From Cryptomeria japonica (lineage: Eukaryota; Streptophyta; Pinopsida; Cupressales; Cupressaceae): a DNA stretch of 64,000 nucleotides. The position numbers were made by a program, and so were the translations under genes. Positions 1-13,140 of this stretch are shown piece after piece (within the stretch, counting starts at the first letter, position 1; each line of letters opens with the position of its first letter). Below the pieces are notes generated by a model. The model did no database searches and was not told the DNA's origin. It saw only the letters and a program-made list of their open reading frames with translations. The DNA lies in the NCBI RefSeq assembly GCF_030272615.1, contig NC_081405.1:309535374-309599373 (forward strand), given 5' to 3'.

Positions 1-2572
1 AAGGTATCATTAATAAATGGTTGCATAATAGTCAATGTTAGAGAGGAGGCAGGCTTACCCCCTTGAAGTTTTCCTTTGTTAATAAGATTTAGAAAATTTC
101 TACAATGAATTATCCTATCTATAATGGATTAGTTTCCTCTGAAGGAGAGAAATGTTGTTTGCAGATAATGGATTATGTTTTGTCTTCAAGAATTCATCAT
201 TGGCACATGAGCTATTTCTTCATTGGGGGGATTATTATCCTCATTTTCTCTCTCATATGGGAGGAATATTCATTGTACTTCCATGTTCTATTATTTACTT
301 GGAGAGCCACTTGGATTCCTTCATCTTAGTCATAGGTACTACCTTTTTCATTTCATTGCATCTCTCACTTTTGGAGGGGGATTTTTTTTCCATGTAGTTT
401 TTCTCCTTCTCTCCATTTAGAGAGACTTCATTGGTGTGAGTTGCATTTCTTTGCTTTAGTTTGTAAATGATTACCTAATCAAAAGTTCTTCTAGGGACTC
501 ATTCATCCATGCATTTTGCATTCATCATTAGCTCTTTAAAATTTATATTTAAGTTAATCTTAAGGGGCGGAGCTAGAATAATTTTAGGACAATCATCTAA
601 TTATTTATTAATTAGATCTTTTAATTGTTTTTTTCTCTTAAGCTAAACTTATTTGTCAATGTATATTCTATTCTTTATATTGTAGTTTACTTAAGTGAAA
701 AAATAAGAAAACATTTATATAGCATTTTCCAAAGATAAAAAAATAAAAAAACAATTGTGATAGAGATGAAAGAAATATTCATAACTATTAAAAAATATTT
801 TGATTAAAAGTAAAAAAAAAAATCATTAGGTAAATCTTTAATGAATGATGATTATATATCGCCATGATGTTGAAACTACTCTCCAAAAATATTAAAAACT
901 TGTGTAAATATATGAAATAGAAATCATAAAAAATGTATAAATACATAATCAATTTTAAAGTGCTTTCATGTTCCTTCTCTCCTCTTTTTCAGGTCTAATT
1001 TCTGACAATTTGTTTTTGATACTTATCTATTTAATATTTTGTATAGCCTTCATATTGGCAACTAATTTGCATGATGATACCATCAATGAGATCTCTAAGT
1101 TGCAAAATTTGACCATTGATGAGTATATAAATTGTGTTAATCCCAAAGCAGTGCATAAATTTCAAGTTTCACTTATATTCAAACATAAATTTGAAATTAT
1201 TTTCTTATATTTATAAAATCAATTATGTTTAAAGCCTATTTCATATTATTTGAATTTTAGATTAGATTTCCCGTCTATTAAAGGCCATTAGCGTATGCTT
1301 TAGCAACCTTCACCTTTTTCCCTCTCAAATTCTCATGTTCATGAGTTTCACTACCAAGTTACTTTTATCCTAATCTTTATGCTAGGCTATAAGGGTAACA
1401 ATGATAAATGGAATGAATCAATATTTTTTGAATGACTTTCATTTATTTTGTAGTGGGCAGTTGTACACATGAGAGCACCACAAATACACTAAAGAAAAGT
1501 AGTCGTTAATGTATAATATTTTCCTTTCTTGAATACAATTATACTACCATTGGTAAAAGATGTTTAATGCAAAGAGATTTTTATAGACTGGCCTAAGGTA
1601 TTAATCCAGATAATACATGGAAAGTCAAGGCAACTACCATAGTGGTTGTGGAAGGAAAATATGTACAAGATTGTAGGGGTACTTATCATCTTAGCTAAAT
1701 TGGGTTGAATCTTGATGTGAACATCAATAAAAAGGAATTATTTTCAATTTACAAAGCTAAATTTAGAGAAGTTATATTAGTTGAAAAGACTAGAGAACAT
1801 AGAAATGACTAAGATTTGATTATTTTTTATTTTACATTCTACTTACATTTGAGTAGGTTCTTGTTTTGGGATGATTTGTTGGAATCTTTCAAAATTTTGG
1901 ATGATCTTGGTTTTTTCTTAACACCATTCATTATAATGCTTTTATTGATGGATTTTGTAAGAATGTAGAAATAAAAGAATAAAGAGTCTGAAAAATCAAA
2001 TGATGATAGATAAATTATTAAACAAATATATAAATTTAATAAATAAACTAATGGTATTTAATTTAGAGTATGATACGAATGTGGTTGTGATAAATACTAC
2101 AAAAATTGATTTGTAAAATTTTACATTAAAATTAATTAATTTAAATATCATATTTTTAATGTTTTTTATGAGCCAGTACCTTCCTTCTACATGACACTAT
2201 GTAAAAGGTTTCAATCAAAATATCTCTCAATGTAATTTACCTATATTCCTTTATAGATAAATATGCTATCTATAAAATTAGGTTCAAAGTTTTATTAATA
2301 TTCTTATATAAAATATATAGCTAAATTTAAAATATTGTTTTGAACAAAATAAATATATTGCACTTTATTTGTACAACCTATTTTTGCTATAGTTATTACT
2401 TTTTTTTAACCTATTAAAATGAAACTTGTGTTTAATTTAATAAAATTTAAATATTTCTAAAATTCCATATCAAATTTAAAAATAATATAAAATTAAATTA
2501 CAGTTCTAAAATATTATAATTTAGATTTTAAAACTAATTGAATTTTAAATATATAAATTTAAAAATAATATT
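1..2572. other. AT-rich intergenic DNA, no gene recognised
   Basis: Very AT-rich sequence with frequent stops in all frames. The longest open stretches (for example 968-1216 on the plus strand) have low-complexity hydrophobic translations and no domain I recognise. The only structure I can support is a short fragment near 560-660 that resembles the start of the LTR at 2573. This is probably old, decayed transposon sequence. Confidence 0.6.
560..660 (+). repeat. diverged fragment of the LTR found at 2573
   Basis: The stretch around tatctaattattt...aattagatc...ttaagctaaactt matches the first ~90 bases of the LTR at 2573-2958 with scattered differences. It lacks the LTR start and the rest of the LTR, so it is a decayed partial copy. 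Confidence 0.5.
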
Positions 2573-2958
2573 TGTTGGAGTAATTAGGATATTTATCTAA
2601 TTATTTTATTAATCAAATCCTTTAATTTGTTTTTCACTTAAACTAAACTTAGGTGCTTTCTAACCTAGAGTTTTCTTTTTGATCTTTAGTTCAAGTTGTA
2701 GTTGAGCTTAATTAAGCTCCTCATTTTGTTTTTGTAGTTCTCTTAGTTTTAGCATTAGAGATTACACCTATTGTTTCATTCATCCTTCACAAGGATTCAT
2801 TCATTATAATAGCATTTTCAATAATTCTTGTGTGCAATAATAAATAATTCTCAAGTTGTTATTCAGCATATAATCTCTTGCTTATTCTCTTTTTATGTGA
2901 TAGGTGTTTTGCTTGTAGAAGAATCTTGGCTCCTATGGTTGTATTAGTAACTCCTGCA
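2573..2958 (+). mobile_element. Copia-type LTR (386 bp)
   Basis: It starts TGTTGGAGTAATTAGG and ends GTAACTCCTGCA, so the ends form an imperfect inverted repeat of ~11 bp with TG...CA termini. It is followed directly by TGGTATCAAAGCATT, a close variant of the initiator-tRNA-Met primer-binding site used by plant Copia elements. That adjacency makes this a 5' LTR rather than a random repeat. I found no 3' partner LTR in the window. The downstream sequence holds at most a short open stretch, so the element is a remnant. Confidence 0.7.
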
Positions 2959-2973
2959 TGGTATCAAAGCATT
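2959..2973 (+). other. tRNA-Met primer-binding site of the LTR element
   Basis: TGGTATCAAAGCATT lies directly after the LTR end. The usual plant Copia site is TGGTATCAGAGC, so there is one G-to-A change in the core. Confidence 0.65.
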
Positions 2974-3782
2974 AAAAATATAACTGATTTTGAACAAGCT
3001 CTAAAGACAAACATGATGTGACAATAATTGTTCTATGATTGTCATCAAATAGGAGAGATAAATACTCAAATGTGTTGTCAAGTCCTAACAAAGCTATATT
3101 ATAGAGGAGCTTGAGTATATCAGAGGTCTTGTATGTTTCAATGGATTAGAGACTCGTCTTCATGTTCGTACTCCTCACATTGAGAACCCATCTCAATTAT
3201 CTTCATCTTCTGTAAATCCTGATCAAATTGACATAAGCTCGTGCACATATTGTACACTAATTTAGTGCAATAGGAAATTTTTATTCTATACATAGCTAGT
3301 TCAGATTCATATCCTACAAGCATATCATCCTTGTTTGTGGAGTCTCATATTGTAGATTTAGACGATTCTTTTGAGTAAATTCATCTCTTTGCTAAAAGCT
3401 ACATCAATGTTGTCAACTTTTATCATATAACCAATCTCTTGGCGTGTAGCAGAAGTTCGGGGACATTGAAATCGAAGCTCATAAAATACAATGATTTCAA
3501 TTCTCATTGGTTATATGCGACATTAATCTGTCTAAATCCTTTCACATAGGCACTGTCAAACTGGAATTTTAAGCTTTTTCTTTTTGCAACTTCTTCAATG
3601 CACTTCCCTTTTCAAGTTTTACTCATTCTATTCTCTTCCTTGCACAATACTCAGCACTCACTAAGACTTCACCTTTTCTTCCACAGGAGCCTTTTTTCCT
3701 CATGCACCCATGGATTTCTCTTTTCCTTTTGGCTACGCACATTTCTCCTTCTTCAAGGGATAACTTTATTTCTTGTGGTGTG
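2974..3782. other. remnant internal region of the LTR element, no domain recognised
   Basis: A plus-strand stretch from about 3095 stays open for more than 50 codons (reading ...EELEYIRGLVCFNGLETR...), then meets stops. It could be decayed gag, but I cannot assign it. The rest has no recognisable coding content. Confidence 0.35.
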
Positions 3783-3787
3783 AGCCA

Positions 3788-3940
3788 GCTTTAAACCACA
3801 CACACTAAGCAATATATTAAGTCTAGAAAATGTCAATCAACTTTGAGTGTTTAAAATTTTTAAGTCTAGAATATCAATCAAATTTGAGTCTTTAACATTT
3901 TTAAGTCTAGAAGTCAAAGCTTAGTGTGTGTGATTTAAGC
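3788..3940. repeat. short inverted-repeat (hairpin) unit, MITE-like
   Basis: GCTTTAAACCACACACACTAAGC at 3788-3810 is matched in reverse complement by GCTTAGTGTGTGTGATTTAAGC at 3919-3940. Between the arms, a ~40-bp motif beginning taagtctagaa and containing tcaatcaa..ttgag is repeated about twice. This could be a small MITE or a simple fold-back. No clear target-site duplication is seen. Confidence 0.5.
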
Positions 3941-5215
3941 CATGTGCATGATGCATGGTATTTCATCTCTTCTCAACACTCATCTTCCTTCTTTCCATGT
4001 AGCACCTTTTCTTTATTTCAATTTTGTTTTACCTGTACCAATAGTTTTTTCATTCTTCCTCCAATGCCTCTGTTTTCTTGTATTTAACTCCTTTGCCAAA
4101 ATATAGTTCCCTTTGAATGAAGCTGTCAATTATAATTGGCTACCTTTTAGTTTCTTGTAATGTAGAAAATGGGAGGTGGATTAATATAGCTTATGTAGCC
4201 AGGAGATTTGGCTTACTTGCAGGATGATTCAAATGAAAATAATATTATAGTGGATTGTTTTGAGAATAGAGAAGTGAAAACAAACTATAGCTAAAAACAA
4301 AATTAAACAAAGACAACTAGACTCAAACAAGAAAACTAGATTAAATATTTTTGGGGGTGATGTGGATTGGACATGAATATATGTCAAAAATATAATCTCC
4401 TTCTCGCTTACTCTCTACTCTCCTTCGCACCTACACTTCATAACATGATACAAAACTTAAAAAAGTTCACACAAATAAGATTAAAATATTTTGTGAATTG
4501 AAAAGAAATAACATATGCATAGTAGATTTTAGTTAATACTAATTTCAATTTATTTAATTTTATTTTGATGCACAACCCTGGTGCTCATGGAAGCAACATA
4601 TTAAGTCTAGATAATGTTAATCAAATTTGAGTGTTTAACATTTTTAAGCCTACAAGTCAAAGCTTAGTGTGTGTGATTTAAGCCATCTGCATGATAGGTG
4701 GTGTTTCATCTCTTCTAAAGACTTGTCTTCCTTTTGTAGTACCTTTTCTTTATTTCATTTTTGTTTTACTTGTACCAATAGGTGTTTCTTTCTTCCTCCA
4801 GTGCATTTGTTTTCTTGTATATAACTCCTCTACCAAAATATAGTCCCCTTTGAATGAAGATGCCTATAATAACTGGCTAACTTTTGGTTTCTTCTAATAT
4901 AGAAAATGGGAAGTTGATTAATATGGCTTTTGTAGTCACAAGATTTAGCTAAAAACAAAACTAAACAAGACAAATAGACACAAACAAAAAAATAGATTAC
5001 ATAATTTTGGGGGTGATGCAAATTGGACATGAACATCAAAAATATGCTCTCCTTCTCACCTACACTCTACTCCTCTTCGCACCTATACTTTGTGACATGA
5101 TAAAGAACTTAACAAAGTTTGAGGTACATAAGATTATAATATTTTATGAATTGAAAAGAAATAACATATGCATGATACATTTTGGTTAACATTAATTTAA
5201 TTTTTTGTTAATTTT
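3806..5215. repeat. diverged direct duplication (two copies of ~0.65-0.75 kb)
   Basis: Copy 1 runs ~3806-4550 and copy 2 ~4590-5215 in the same orientation. Shared landmarks include a stretch beginning atattaagtctaga, the AGTGTGTGTGATTTAAGCC arm, attagctaaaaacaaaa, 'gggggtgatg..' and 'aaagaaataacatatgcat'. Offsets fall from ~785 to ~660 bp along the pair, so copy 1 carries extra sequence or copy 2 has deletions. The left hairpin arm is present only in copy 1. I see no coding function. Confidence 0.65.
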
Positions 5216-5239
5216 ATTTTGATTCATCTTTAAAATATT

Positions 5240-6900
5240 ATGAACCATCAAATAAAATATTTCATAATAGAATAGATGTACAATACCTAAAATGATTTCT
5301 TCAAAGGTTATTCAATATTAAAGAATTTGAAGTTTTGACTCTGAATTGTAGAAGATTAAAGGTCTTAATTGTAGAATTCCACAAAACATTCTAGAGCTTA
5401 ATCATATTCTATAGTAATGCGTGCAAAAATTTGGGTGTCTCTCAAAATTTGACAAATAAAAAAAGCCATCAAATTTTTTGTAACAGATTACATGTGAATA
5501 ACTTCAAAATTTATATTATTATTCTATCATGCAATGGAAATTTTAGACAAAAAAATTAGATTTCATAAGATTTTTTCATGATTTAATTTTATTATTCTTA
5601 TTTTTATAAGGTTTTATGTTTTGTTTTATGATATTTTTCTTAACGTCCTTAAATTTTTATGTCTAGACTTCATTAACAATTAGTAATTTGCCAACATCAT
5701 TGAAATTTTTCCCAATACTTAAATTAATATAAGCATTTATCCCTTTGTTAAAAGAATATTATTGAAATTTAATTTATCATTTTTATGTTTCAATTATGAA
5801 AATACTTAAATTTGAATTAGTGACATGGATTTCAATATTGATTATTAAATATTAAAATATATTTAATTTAATTCTAATGCAAATTTAAATTTAAAATTAA
5901 AAAAATGGTTTAACAATTCAAAAAATATGATATTAGATTCTTTTAGGTGGCAAAAACTTTGAAATAAGTTAAATGAACTTGTTAGTTCCCCTATGACTAA
6001 TGACAAGTCATAACTTGCCTACCATTCAAAGAACACCAGATTTAATTTCAGGCACAGTTTGAAGAGCAACTTATTTAGCACTGGGTTCAAATATGAAAGA
6101 ACATACCTGTAGGTATGAGTGCCTATAGTTTTCAATTCCACACATATAATCTATCTAAAGAGAAAAGATCACACAAGGTATGGGATGTTTTGTGAAGAAT
6201 TTTTTTTTTGGGGGGGGGGTTTACAAATCTGTCTAGCAACACAAAAAATGTGAGTAGGAACGGACACTGCTACCTGCACTTTAGAATGGGCATATAATAC
6301 TAAAATTATTACTTTCAACCTAACCGTTCACCCTAACCTTGAAACCAACATTAATTCTAAATCCAACCATAAACATAACATACCATAATCATAATCTTTA
6401 ATGACATGGATTAGAAGAGAGACACATAAACGAGGGAGAGATATATTTTGTAAATTGGACATAAGTTCACAACCATAGTTCTTTGATGTTTTGAAAATGT
6501 AATGATGCATGACCTAACCACAAACTAGGTAGTGACATCTTCCTGAAATGTCACAAAAAGATCCGTTATTCACATATGGTACAATGGAACAAATATGTGA
6601 ATTTTGGCAATTCTTAAAGTAATTAATTCTGGACTCATATAAAATAAATTAAAAAACCATCATTTTTCAAACTTTGGAGGTTTTTGCTTCTTCTTTTATG
6701 TTGATTGATTCAAAAGATAAGTATTCACTATATATAAAAATGTATATCTTATACTGTACAAATATTCTCTATTATGCGTAATTCTATATAAATTTACGTT
6801 TAATCATATTTATAAATCTAAAACTTTTAACATATATTACTATTGACATAGCCATTACACCTCTATTTAATGCAAACATTAGTTATTTAATTTTTTATAT
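5240..6900. other. AT-rich DNA without recognised genes
   Basis: No domain or mobile-element terminus was recognised. The one oddity is a T10 run followed by G10 at 6200-6219. Short open frames here (for example 6328-6510, minus) have no recognisable similarity. Confidence 0.55.
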
Positions 6901-7088
6901 AAAATTGTGAATCCTCATGACAAGTTCTATTTCTAAGTAATAATGGTGGCATGTGCAAGTGTTGTCTTTTAATCAATACAATAAGTGTTTTGGACATTGA
7001 AATGATGATCAAATCTAAAATTAGATTCTGTATAAAAAGATGATTGAATAGTTTGCATGCGACATCATCATGTGAGGGAACGGAGAAA

Positions 7089-7251
7089 GGATGTGTCTAT
7101 TCTGGCTCCAAAAAGGCAGTACGGAGGGACTAACATGCGTGTTAGTCGTGCATTTTACACCGTCGATTTTGCATTTAACGGTCGCGATTGACTAACCCGT
7201 CACTAACACGCTGTACGAAAGATCTATTTTGAAGCCAGAATAGCCGTGGCC
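7089..7251. mobile_element. MITE (163 bp) with terminal inverted repeats and 9-bp target duplication
   Basis: The element starts GGATGTGTCTATTCTGGCTC and its reverse-complemented end reads GGCCACGGCTATTCTGGCTT. About 18 of 25 terminal bases match, including a solid CTATTCTGGCT core. It is flanked by the direct repeat ACGGAGAAA (7080-7088 and 7252-7260). The paralogous locus near 18450-18465 is an empty site with one copy of the target. A 9-bp duplication suggests a Mutator-like parent; if the first base is excluded it is 8 bp, as for hAT. The interior has further GACTAAC / GTTAGTC inverted motifs. It lies ~370-540 bp upstream of the sulfotransferase ATG and may affect that promoter (inference). 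Confidence 0.82.
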
Positions 7252-7618
7252 ACGGAGAAACAATGTATTTAATATTATATTGTTAAAAAATTGTGATTGA
7301 CACGTTGAAAGTTTGAACAGACGATAGTGGGCAACAAGGTAAAGATGACAAGACATTTAATCTGTCCTTTGCCAGCCTAAGGCAATTATCTCCTCCATTA
7401 CTGAAAGTGCTTTTCATGAATCCACAATCCGAAAATCTACTACAAGAAAGAAAAATATTTCATATCTTTAATTTACAAGATTTGATGCCATTCTCCATTC
7501 TCTCAATGATCTCTGATGCCATTCTCCATTCTCTCTCTTATCTCTTTGTCTCTCTGATCTCTTCACAAAAGAATCCATTTCCATTTCTCTTCATACATTC
7601 CGCACCTTTTGTTTTAAA

Positions 7619-8548
7619 ATGTCTTCAATCGGTGGAAGTAAAGGAAGTCCATGTGGAATTGAACTTGTTGAACATGAGGGTTTCTACTACGATCCCACCA
7701 CTTTGGAAGGAATGATGAAAATGTACTCATAGTTCAAAGCACGGGAGGACGATGTGTTTGTGTGGTCTGGAATGAAGACAGGAACCACCTGGTTGAAATC
7801 TATCGTTGCCAGCATTATGAGCGAAAGCAAGGGCAACGTTTTGAAGGGAAGGAGCGCCCATGACTTGATACCTCCGTTAGTAAGCAACTACACTTCACGA
7901 GGAATGCCTAATGCGTCCACTCTAATTACAGAAATGCCCTCGCCAAGGTTGCTTAGCACCCATTTTCCTTACTCTGCTCTTCCACCTCAAATCATCTCTC
8001 TGGGCTGCCGAATTATTTATATCGTTCGAAATCCCAAGGACACTTTCATTTCCCACTGGAAGTTCTTGCCTGCACTGCAAACATTTTTCAATGGTGAAAT
8101 GACATCTTCTGTTTCCAAGGAAGTATTCTTTGACTCCTTCGTTAATGGTGTCTCTCTCTATGGTCCTTTTGTTGATCATGTCTTGGGCTTTTGGAATGCG
8201 AGTAGGAATCAAAGTAACATCTTGTTTTTGACTTTTGAAGATATGAAGCCAGATTCTTTGTCCCAAATAAAAAAGATATCTGATTTCTTGGGGCAATCCT
8301 CTTTGACAGATGAAGACATTCGTTGCATAGACAGTCAATGCAGCTTTCAATCTCTTTCCGCTCTAGATGCTAACAGAGATGGTAAACTGAGTTTCAAGAA
8401 TACTGATTTGAACAATAGATCTCTTTTTCGGAAAGGTGAAGTTGGTGATTGGAAGAATCATTTCATCCCAGAAATGAACAGCCGTATGGATTTGGCAGTG
8501 GAGAAGAAGTTCCAAGAAGCAGGCCTGTTCCTCAAGTATGAACTCTGA
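7619..8548 (+). pseudogene. cytosolic sulfotransferase (SOT family), with an in-frame stop
   Basis: Cytosolic sulfotransferases move a sulfonate group from PAPS to hydroxyls of small molecules such as flavonoids, hormones and glucosinolate precursors. Reading from the ATG at 7619 gives 309 codons with no intron, slightly short of the usual plant 320-360. Signatures in order: the 5'-phosphosulfate loop KTGTTWLK (residues 53-60), the likely catalytic His in LSTHFPY (residue 115), the 3'-phosphate-binding stretch IVRNPKD with Arg137 and Ser145, and the C-terminal [10 protein letters not shown] (271-280). Codon 38 is TAG (7730-7732), between ...MMKMYS and FKAREDDV, where a Gln codon would differ by one base. 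Everything after it is open for 271 codons, so the gene is recently broken, read through, or mis-sequenced. Family assignment is firm; substrate is unknown. Confidence 0.88.
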
Positions 8549-9560
8549 CATAAAGAAACCGTCCCATCAAACTGTGTGTACCCTCTGCTCGTTGTGTCCA
8601 TTGTTTTTTTCAGAAGTACAACCAACAAAAATGTACCCTTGTCATATTTATGTCGACAAAGCTTGATCTATGTATTATATTAAAGAATACCTAGAATAAC
8701 GCTATAGTCATTTCATATGTTATAGTAGGGGAAGAGCACCACTAGTTGAATATGTATCAGTTGTTGTGAGGGTTGTTGATACCTTCTGTTCTAAAAATTG
8801 AACAAATAAAACCTATTGTTTGAAACATAAAATATCAATTTTTGTTACGAAATGTACCTATAGTTGTTAGGAAATGTACTAATATTGTAAAAAGTAACCA
8901 ATCAGGTGATGCCATATCACCTGCACAACGATTGGAACCTCTTTTGCACCCCTATTGGTCTCACCTTTTTGGGGGGTTGTTTTATACACCTTGGCAAAAA
9001 GCATGTTGATGTGGCACCATATTTGATGATGTGGTGTTGAAAGCTTAGTTATAAGCAAGGGACTTGCCAAGTAAGCTACTGTAAAAAATTGGGAGTGATT
9101 TGAAATTTGCACATAAGATTTTAAGAAGCGCGAAGTTAGGGTTCTCAACTACTGGTGCTCTTCCCCTAATAATCTTCATTACGAGACACTTCCAAATAAA
9201 ATTTAAGACAGTGTGCTCCATCGGTGTTAGAAGCATGAGATTTGAACATATAGTTATTGTTGCACATACAATATGTATATTCTACTACATTATTTTAACA
9301 AACAATTTTATGTTAGATGTTCCATTACATGATTACACTCATGGAATGTGTTTAACCTTGTACATCCAAAATAGAAGTAATAATGGTTTTATTAGTTAGT
9401 TTAATTAATTTTTAATTTTATTTTCACGTATACAATAAAAAGAATTATAACATTTAATTATCTTTGTCATGTTTAGGCATTTAATTCCTAAGATCATCAT
9501 TAATTCATCCACTAGCATCTCAACATATTAGAAATTATATTTCTTATATGCATTAGTAAA
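8549..9560. other. 3' flank of the sulfotransferase, no further gene
   Basis: The first ~140 bases (the 3' UTR region) are shared with the remnant copy at 18735-18870. Segment 9183-9558 is absent from the paralogous copy, so it is either an insertion here or a deletion there. No clear termini mark it. Short open frames near 8879-9399 on both strands have no recognisable domain. Confidence 0.5.
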
Positions 9561-10547
9561 ATCCACCTAAAATGAGGGAGATCCTTAAGGATGCAAGCTT
9601 TGAACTGCAACACGTGATGGTTGATAATTGTTCTATTGAGCACATCTGTAATTGAGTTTCTTAAACAAAATACAATTTGAAATCTTATCTCTTGAGTTGG
9701 AAGTCTCTTCATCAGAAAAATATTTAACCAAAGATTCCTCCCACCTTACTTCTTTGATAGAAATCTAGCTCTATAAATTCAACTAGAGGTAGGCCACTTT
9801 AGTCATGTTGCAACAAATATGTGAAAATAACATAAATATTATGCATAAATCAATGGAGGTAATGATCAATAATAAAAAAATATATTAGTCTATTATTAAA
9901 ATATTTGTTACAATTTGGAGAGTGAAATTGTAATATAGTAAAAATTGACAATTTATCATATATGGTTGAGTTTTTTATAGTACACTTATTGGATTTTTAA
10001 TGTCTAATAAGATCCAAAATTATTTAAGAAATAATCAATAAGTATTTTAACATAGATAATTATTTTGTTTCCCAATCAATGAAAAATACATGAAAAGGTG
10101 TGAAAGAATTCTAGTATTCAACACTTTTATTTTATATCACTTATTTTCTCATAAATTGAGCATATTTTATCATATCACTTACTATGTGAGCAAGATATTA
10201 ATCTTCATATTTGAGATGTATTAGGGATAGTGAGGGAGTTTTTGTATTGAAGGTTTAAGAGAAGCATTAGCAAGAACAATGAGGGATCACAGATCAATAT
10301 TTTATGACCCAAGTGATCTCTTTATATTTTATTTATACCCCAACATAATACTACAAAAGGGATTAGAGATTAATCTATCATGTGAAATCACATAAGGTAC
10401 TGAGATTACTTATTATTAAGAATCAAATGATAGTCCTAACATCATACATAACCATTGGCCAACTTTCATTTGTTGATATCACTTATATTACATTCCCCTC
10501 ATTCAAAAATATATTTTGGATCTATCATATATCCATAAAAAAGTCTT

Positions 10548-10693
<146 letters not shown>

Positions 10694-10699
10694 CTCCTT

Positions 10700-13140
10700 C
10701 TTAGTGTACCTTTTTTTTGCATTCTATTCTATTGTATACATATATTTTCCTATTGAGACATGTCCCTTACAAACTAAATATCTTTCTAGAAGTAACTTGT
10801 TTTCAAGGTTCCATGCAACATTCTTGTAGAGGCTTGTGAGAGGTTTTCCTACTCTACCTCTATTCTCTACTAATTTTTTGCCAACACCATTCCCTCTTTG
10901 AAAACTATGTATTATCCTCAAGAAAAGATAATCAAACAATTGTAAGGATAGCTTTACAGATTTCCTTATAACAGGTTAAGGTTCTATTCCACTAAAATTT
11001 GGTTTGTCAAAGAAGTTGGTTATATGTGTTTATTTTTGTCAATAGTTTATCTACTTTCACCAAGGTAGTGGGAATTTTGATTTGCTATGCCAAATATAGA
11101 GCTCCCCTTAGAAGGTCTATTGTGCATGCTAACTACAAGTCCAACACTTCTTTTAGTTGTTTATTCTTTAAATCTTCTCCCTATGATCCCATAGCCATTG
11201 TATTTTGCATGAAGTTATTTCATTTATGCTCTAATTTTTCTATCAATATCATTTATAACATTATAAGATATACTCACCAAAAGAAAATTGTGTTCAATTC
11301 ATTTCTCTATCCCTTGATGTTCATTATAAAGTTAGGACATTAGATATAAATTTAGAAAGTGCAATGTTGTCACATTCTATATTCTTTAGTGTCCTTATGT
11401 GCTATTGCAATGTAGTATGAGTAGTTGCATACTTTCTTCTTTCTCGATTCATTATAGTCTTCTCAATCTCCATAATGATGGTTTGGTGAAGGTTAGATTT
11501 TTTCTAGTATATAAATTGAATGAACTCATCCACTAGAATTTTAATTTTGAATTACCAATGGCTAAAATGAATCACCTTGTAGCTCTTGGAACTTTCTTTC
11601 GATGTCACTTCTTACCATTCTCATATATTTATGTTTTGTACATTTTTTTTCAAGACATATTTCCTAGCTACTTCATGAAAAATATCCCTAGGTTGAAACT
11701 TCTATCATGAAAAGATATTAGTAATGTCTTCCTAATATCCCACCAATGGAACTTGGGGAATTTTTATGTGGCTATAGGTTGTATTTTCTTTTTTCATTCT
11801 AAGAAGTCCTCGATCAATTTCATTGGGGAGGTTGTACTAGAATTGGGTAGTAGCTCCAGATATGGAGGAGAATTTGTAAAAAAAAATTGACATTATAGAG
11901 GACTTGTCTCTCTATATGAAGATAGTGGGACTTCCTGATATCTTTCTTCCTCTTTTTGTAGCTTTTTATTGATCCTTTTAGTGGCCCCACTTTGATCTCT
12001 TATTAAATTTGTAACTTCATAATCTTTTGGTGATTCAATGGAGTTTTTCTACATAAAATGATGGGAAATGGGACCATAGCCTAGAGACATCAAATGAGAT
12101 CCCAAATCCATATCATTTCATTAGGGAAAATAGCCACCAAGATCCAACTTCAATAAAGGAGAGTGGGATGTTGTTTATGATTATTTCCTCCTTTTATGTT
12201 AGATATTATTTTATTTTAATGTATAATGACTAGGTTATATGATGTATAATTAAAAATATTCAGCATGAACAAAAAGATACAAAATCGAAAGTCGACTCAA
12301 AAGTACAAATATAGAAATAAGACTAAACCTGAGCCTAAAATGTCATATTAGAGTGCTAGGTACCCTAGCCTTGGAGATGCTTTTGTTAGCTAAAGATTTG
12401 GATTATAGAAAATGGTTATCCATAGATTAATCCTTATAAAATTAAGCTTAAATTTTTTAGATAGGTGTGCCACTTGACATAGTCTAGTAGTTTTGTGTGT
12501 TCAAATATAGAGCTATATGTTTTAGTTTTCTCTTTGCAAATATGCAACCATTTTCTATTCGATATATAACCTATACATAGGGAATAGGTAAAATGGTTTT
12601 GTTGTCTAGGATTTTTCCTAACTCAAACCTATGGTATGTGTTAACCTCCACTATAGCAATAATGATGAAATGGAGAGCTTACCCCTAGTAGGTCAAAGGC
12701 TTAATCTGAGGTGAAATGCCAAATTGATATAATTATACCTTTAGAATTTATATTGGTAGCGATGCAATCCTCTTTAGATGATTCTCCAAGTTTTGGTGTA
12801 ATAATATGATAAAATATAATACAATGCATGATGAAAACATACTTGAAGATGGCTTGTTGTATCTTGATGCTCCTTGAAATCAAATCTTCTCTTAAACGAA
12901 GCAATACTTGCTCTTGAGTTGGAATGATGGAATCAATAGATGATAAGATGAATTAGATATGATCGCTTCAGATAGGTTTCTCAAGGTATTTTCACATTTA
13001 GAGGAAATTACAACAATCATATCAAAATATTAAGATCAATCAACAAATGGAATTAATTGGCACACTAAAGAAAGGTCCCAAATAGGATTGTTAAATTATG
13101 AGAGGCTATAATTTACAATAGTACATGTATCCCCTACAAG
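10700..13140. other. AT-rich DNA, no gene recognised
   Basis: There is an open plus-strand frame at 10999-11343 (114 aa), but its composition looks random and I recognise no domain. Frequent stops elsewhere suggest decayed repeat sequence. Confidence 0.5.

Larger units (their letters stand above)
6905..10410. repeat. segmental duplication, copy A (contains the sulfotransferase)
   Basis: This copy is collinear with ~18270-20777. Shared blocks are 6935-7080 with 18300-18450, 7261-7412 with 18460-18630, 8480-8690 with 18640-18870, 9148-9182 with 19883-19915, and 9560-10410 with 19935-20775. Copy A has three segments absent from copy B: a 163-bp MITE, most of the sulfotransferase gene, and ~380 bp at 9183-9558. 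The copies are well diverged, so the duplication is not recent. Homology ends just before the (AT)n tract in this copy. Confidence 0.75.

Noticed and set aside
7922-8350. Minus-strand 142-aa frame opposite the sulfotransferase
   Set aside because: Antisense shadow of the SOT coding sequence; no domain of its own.
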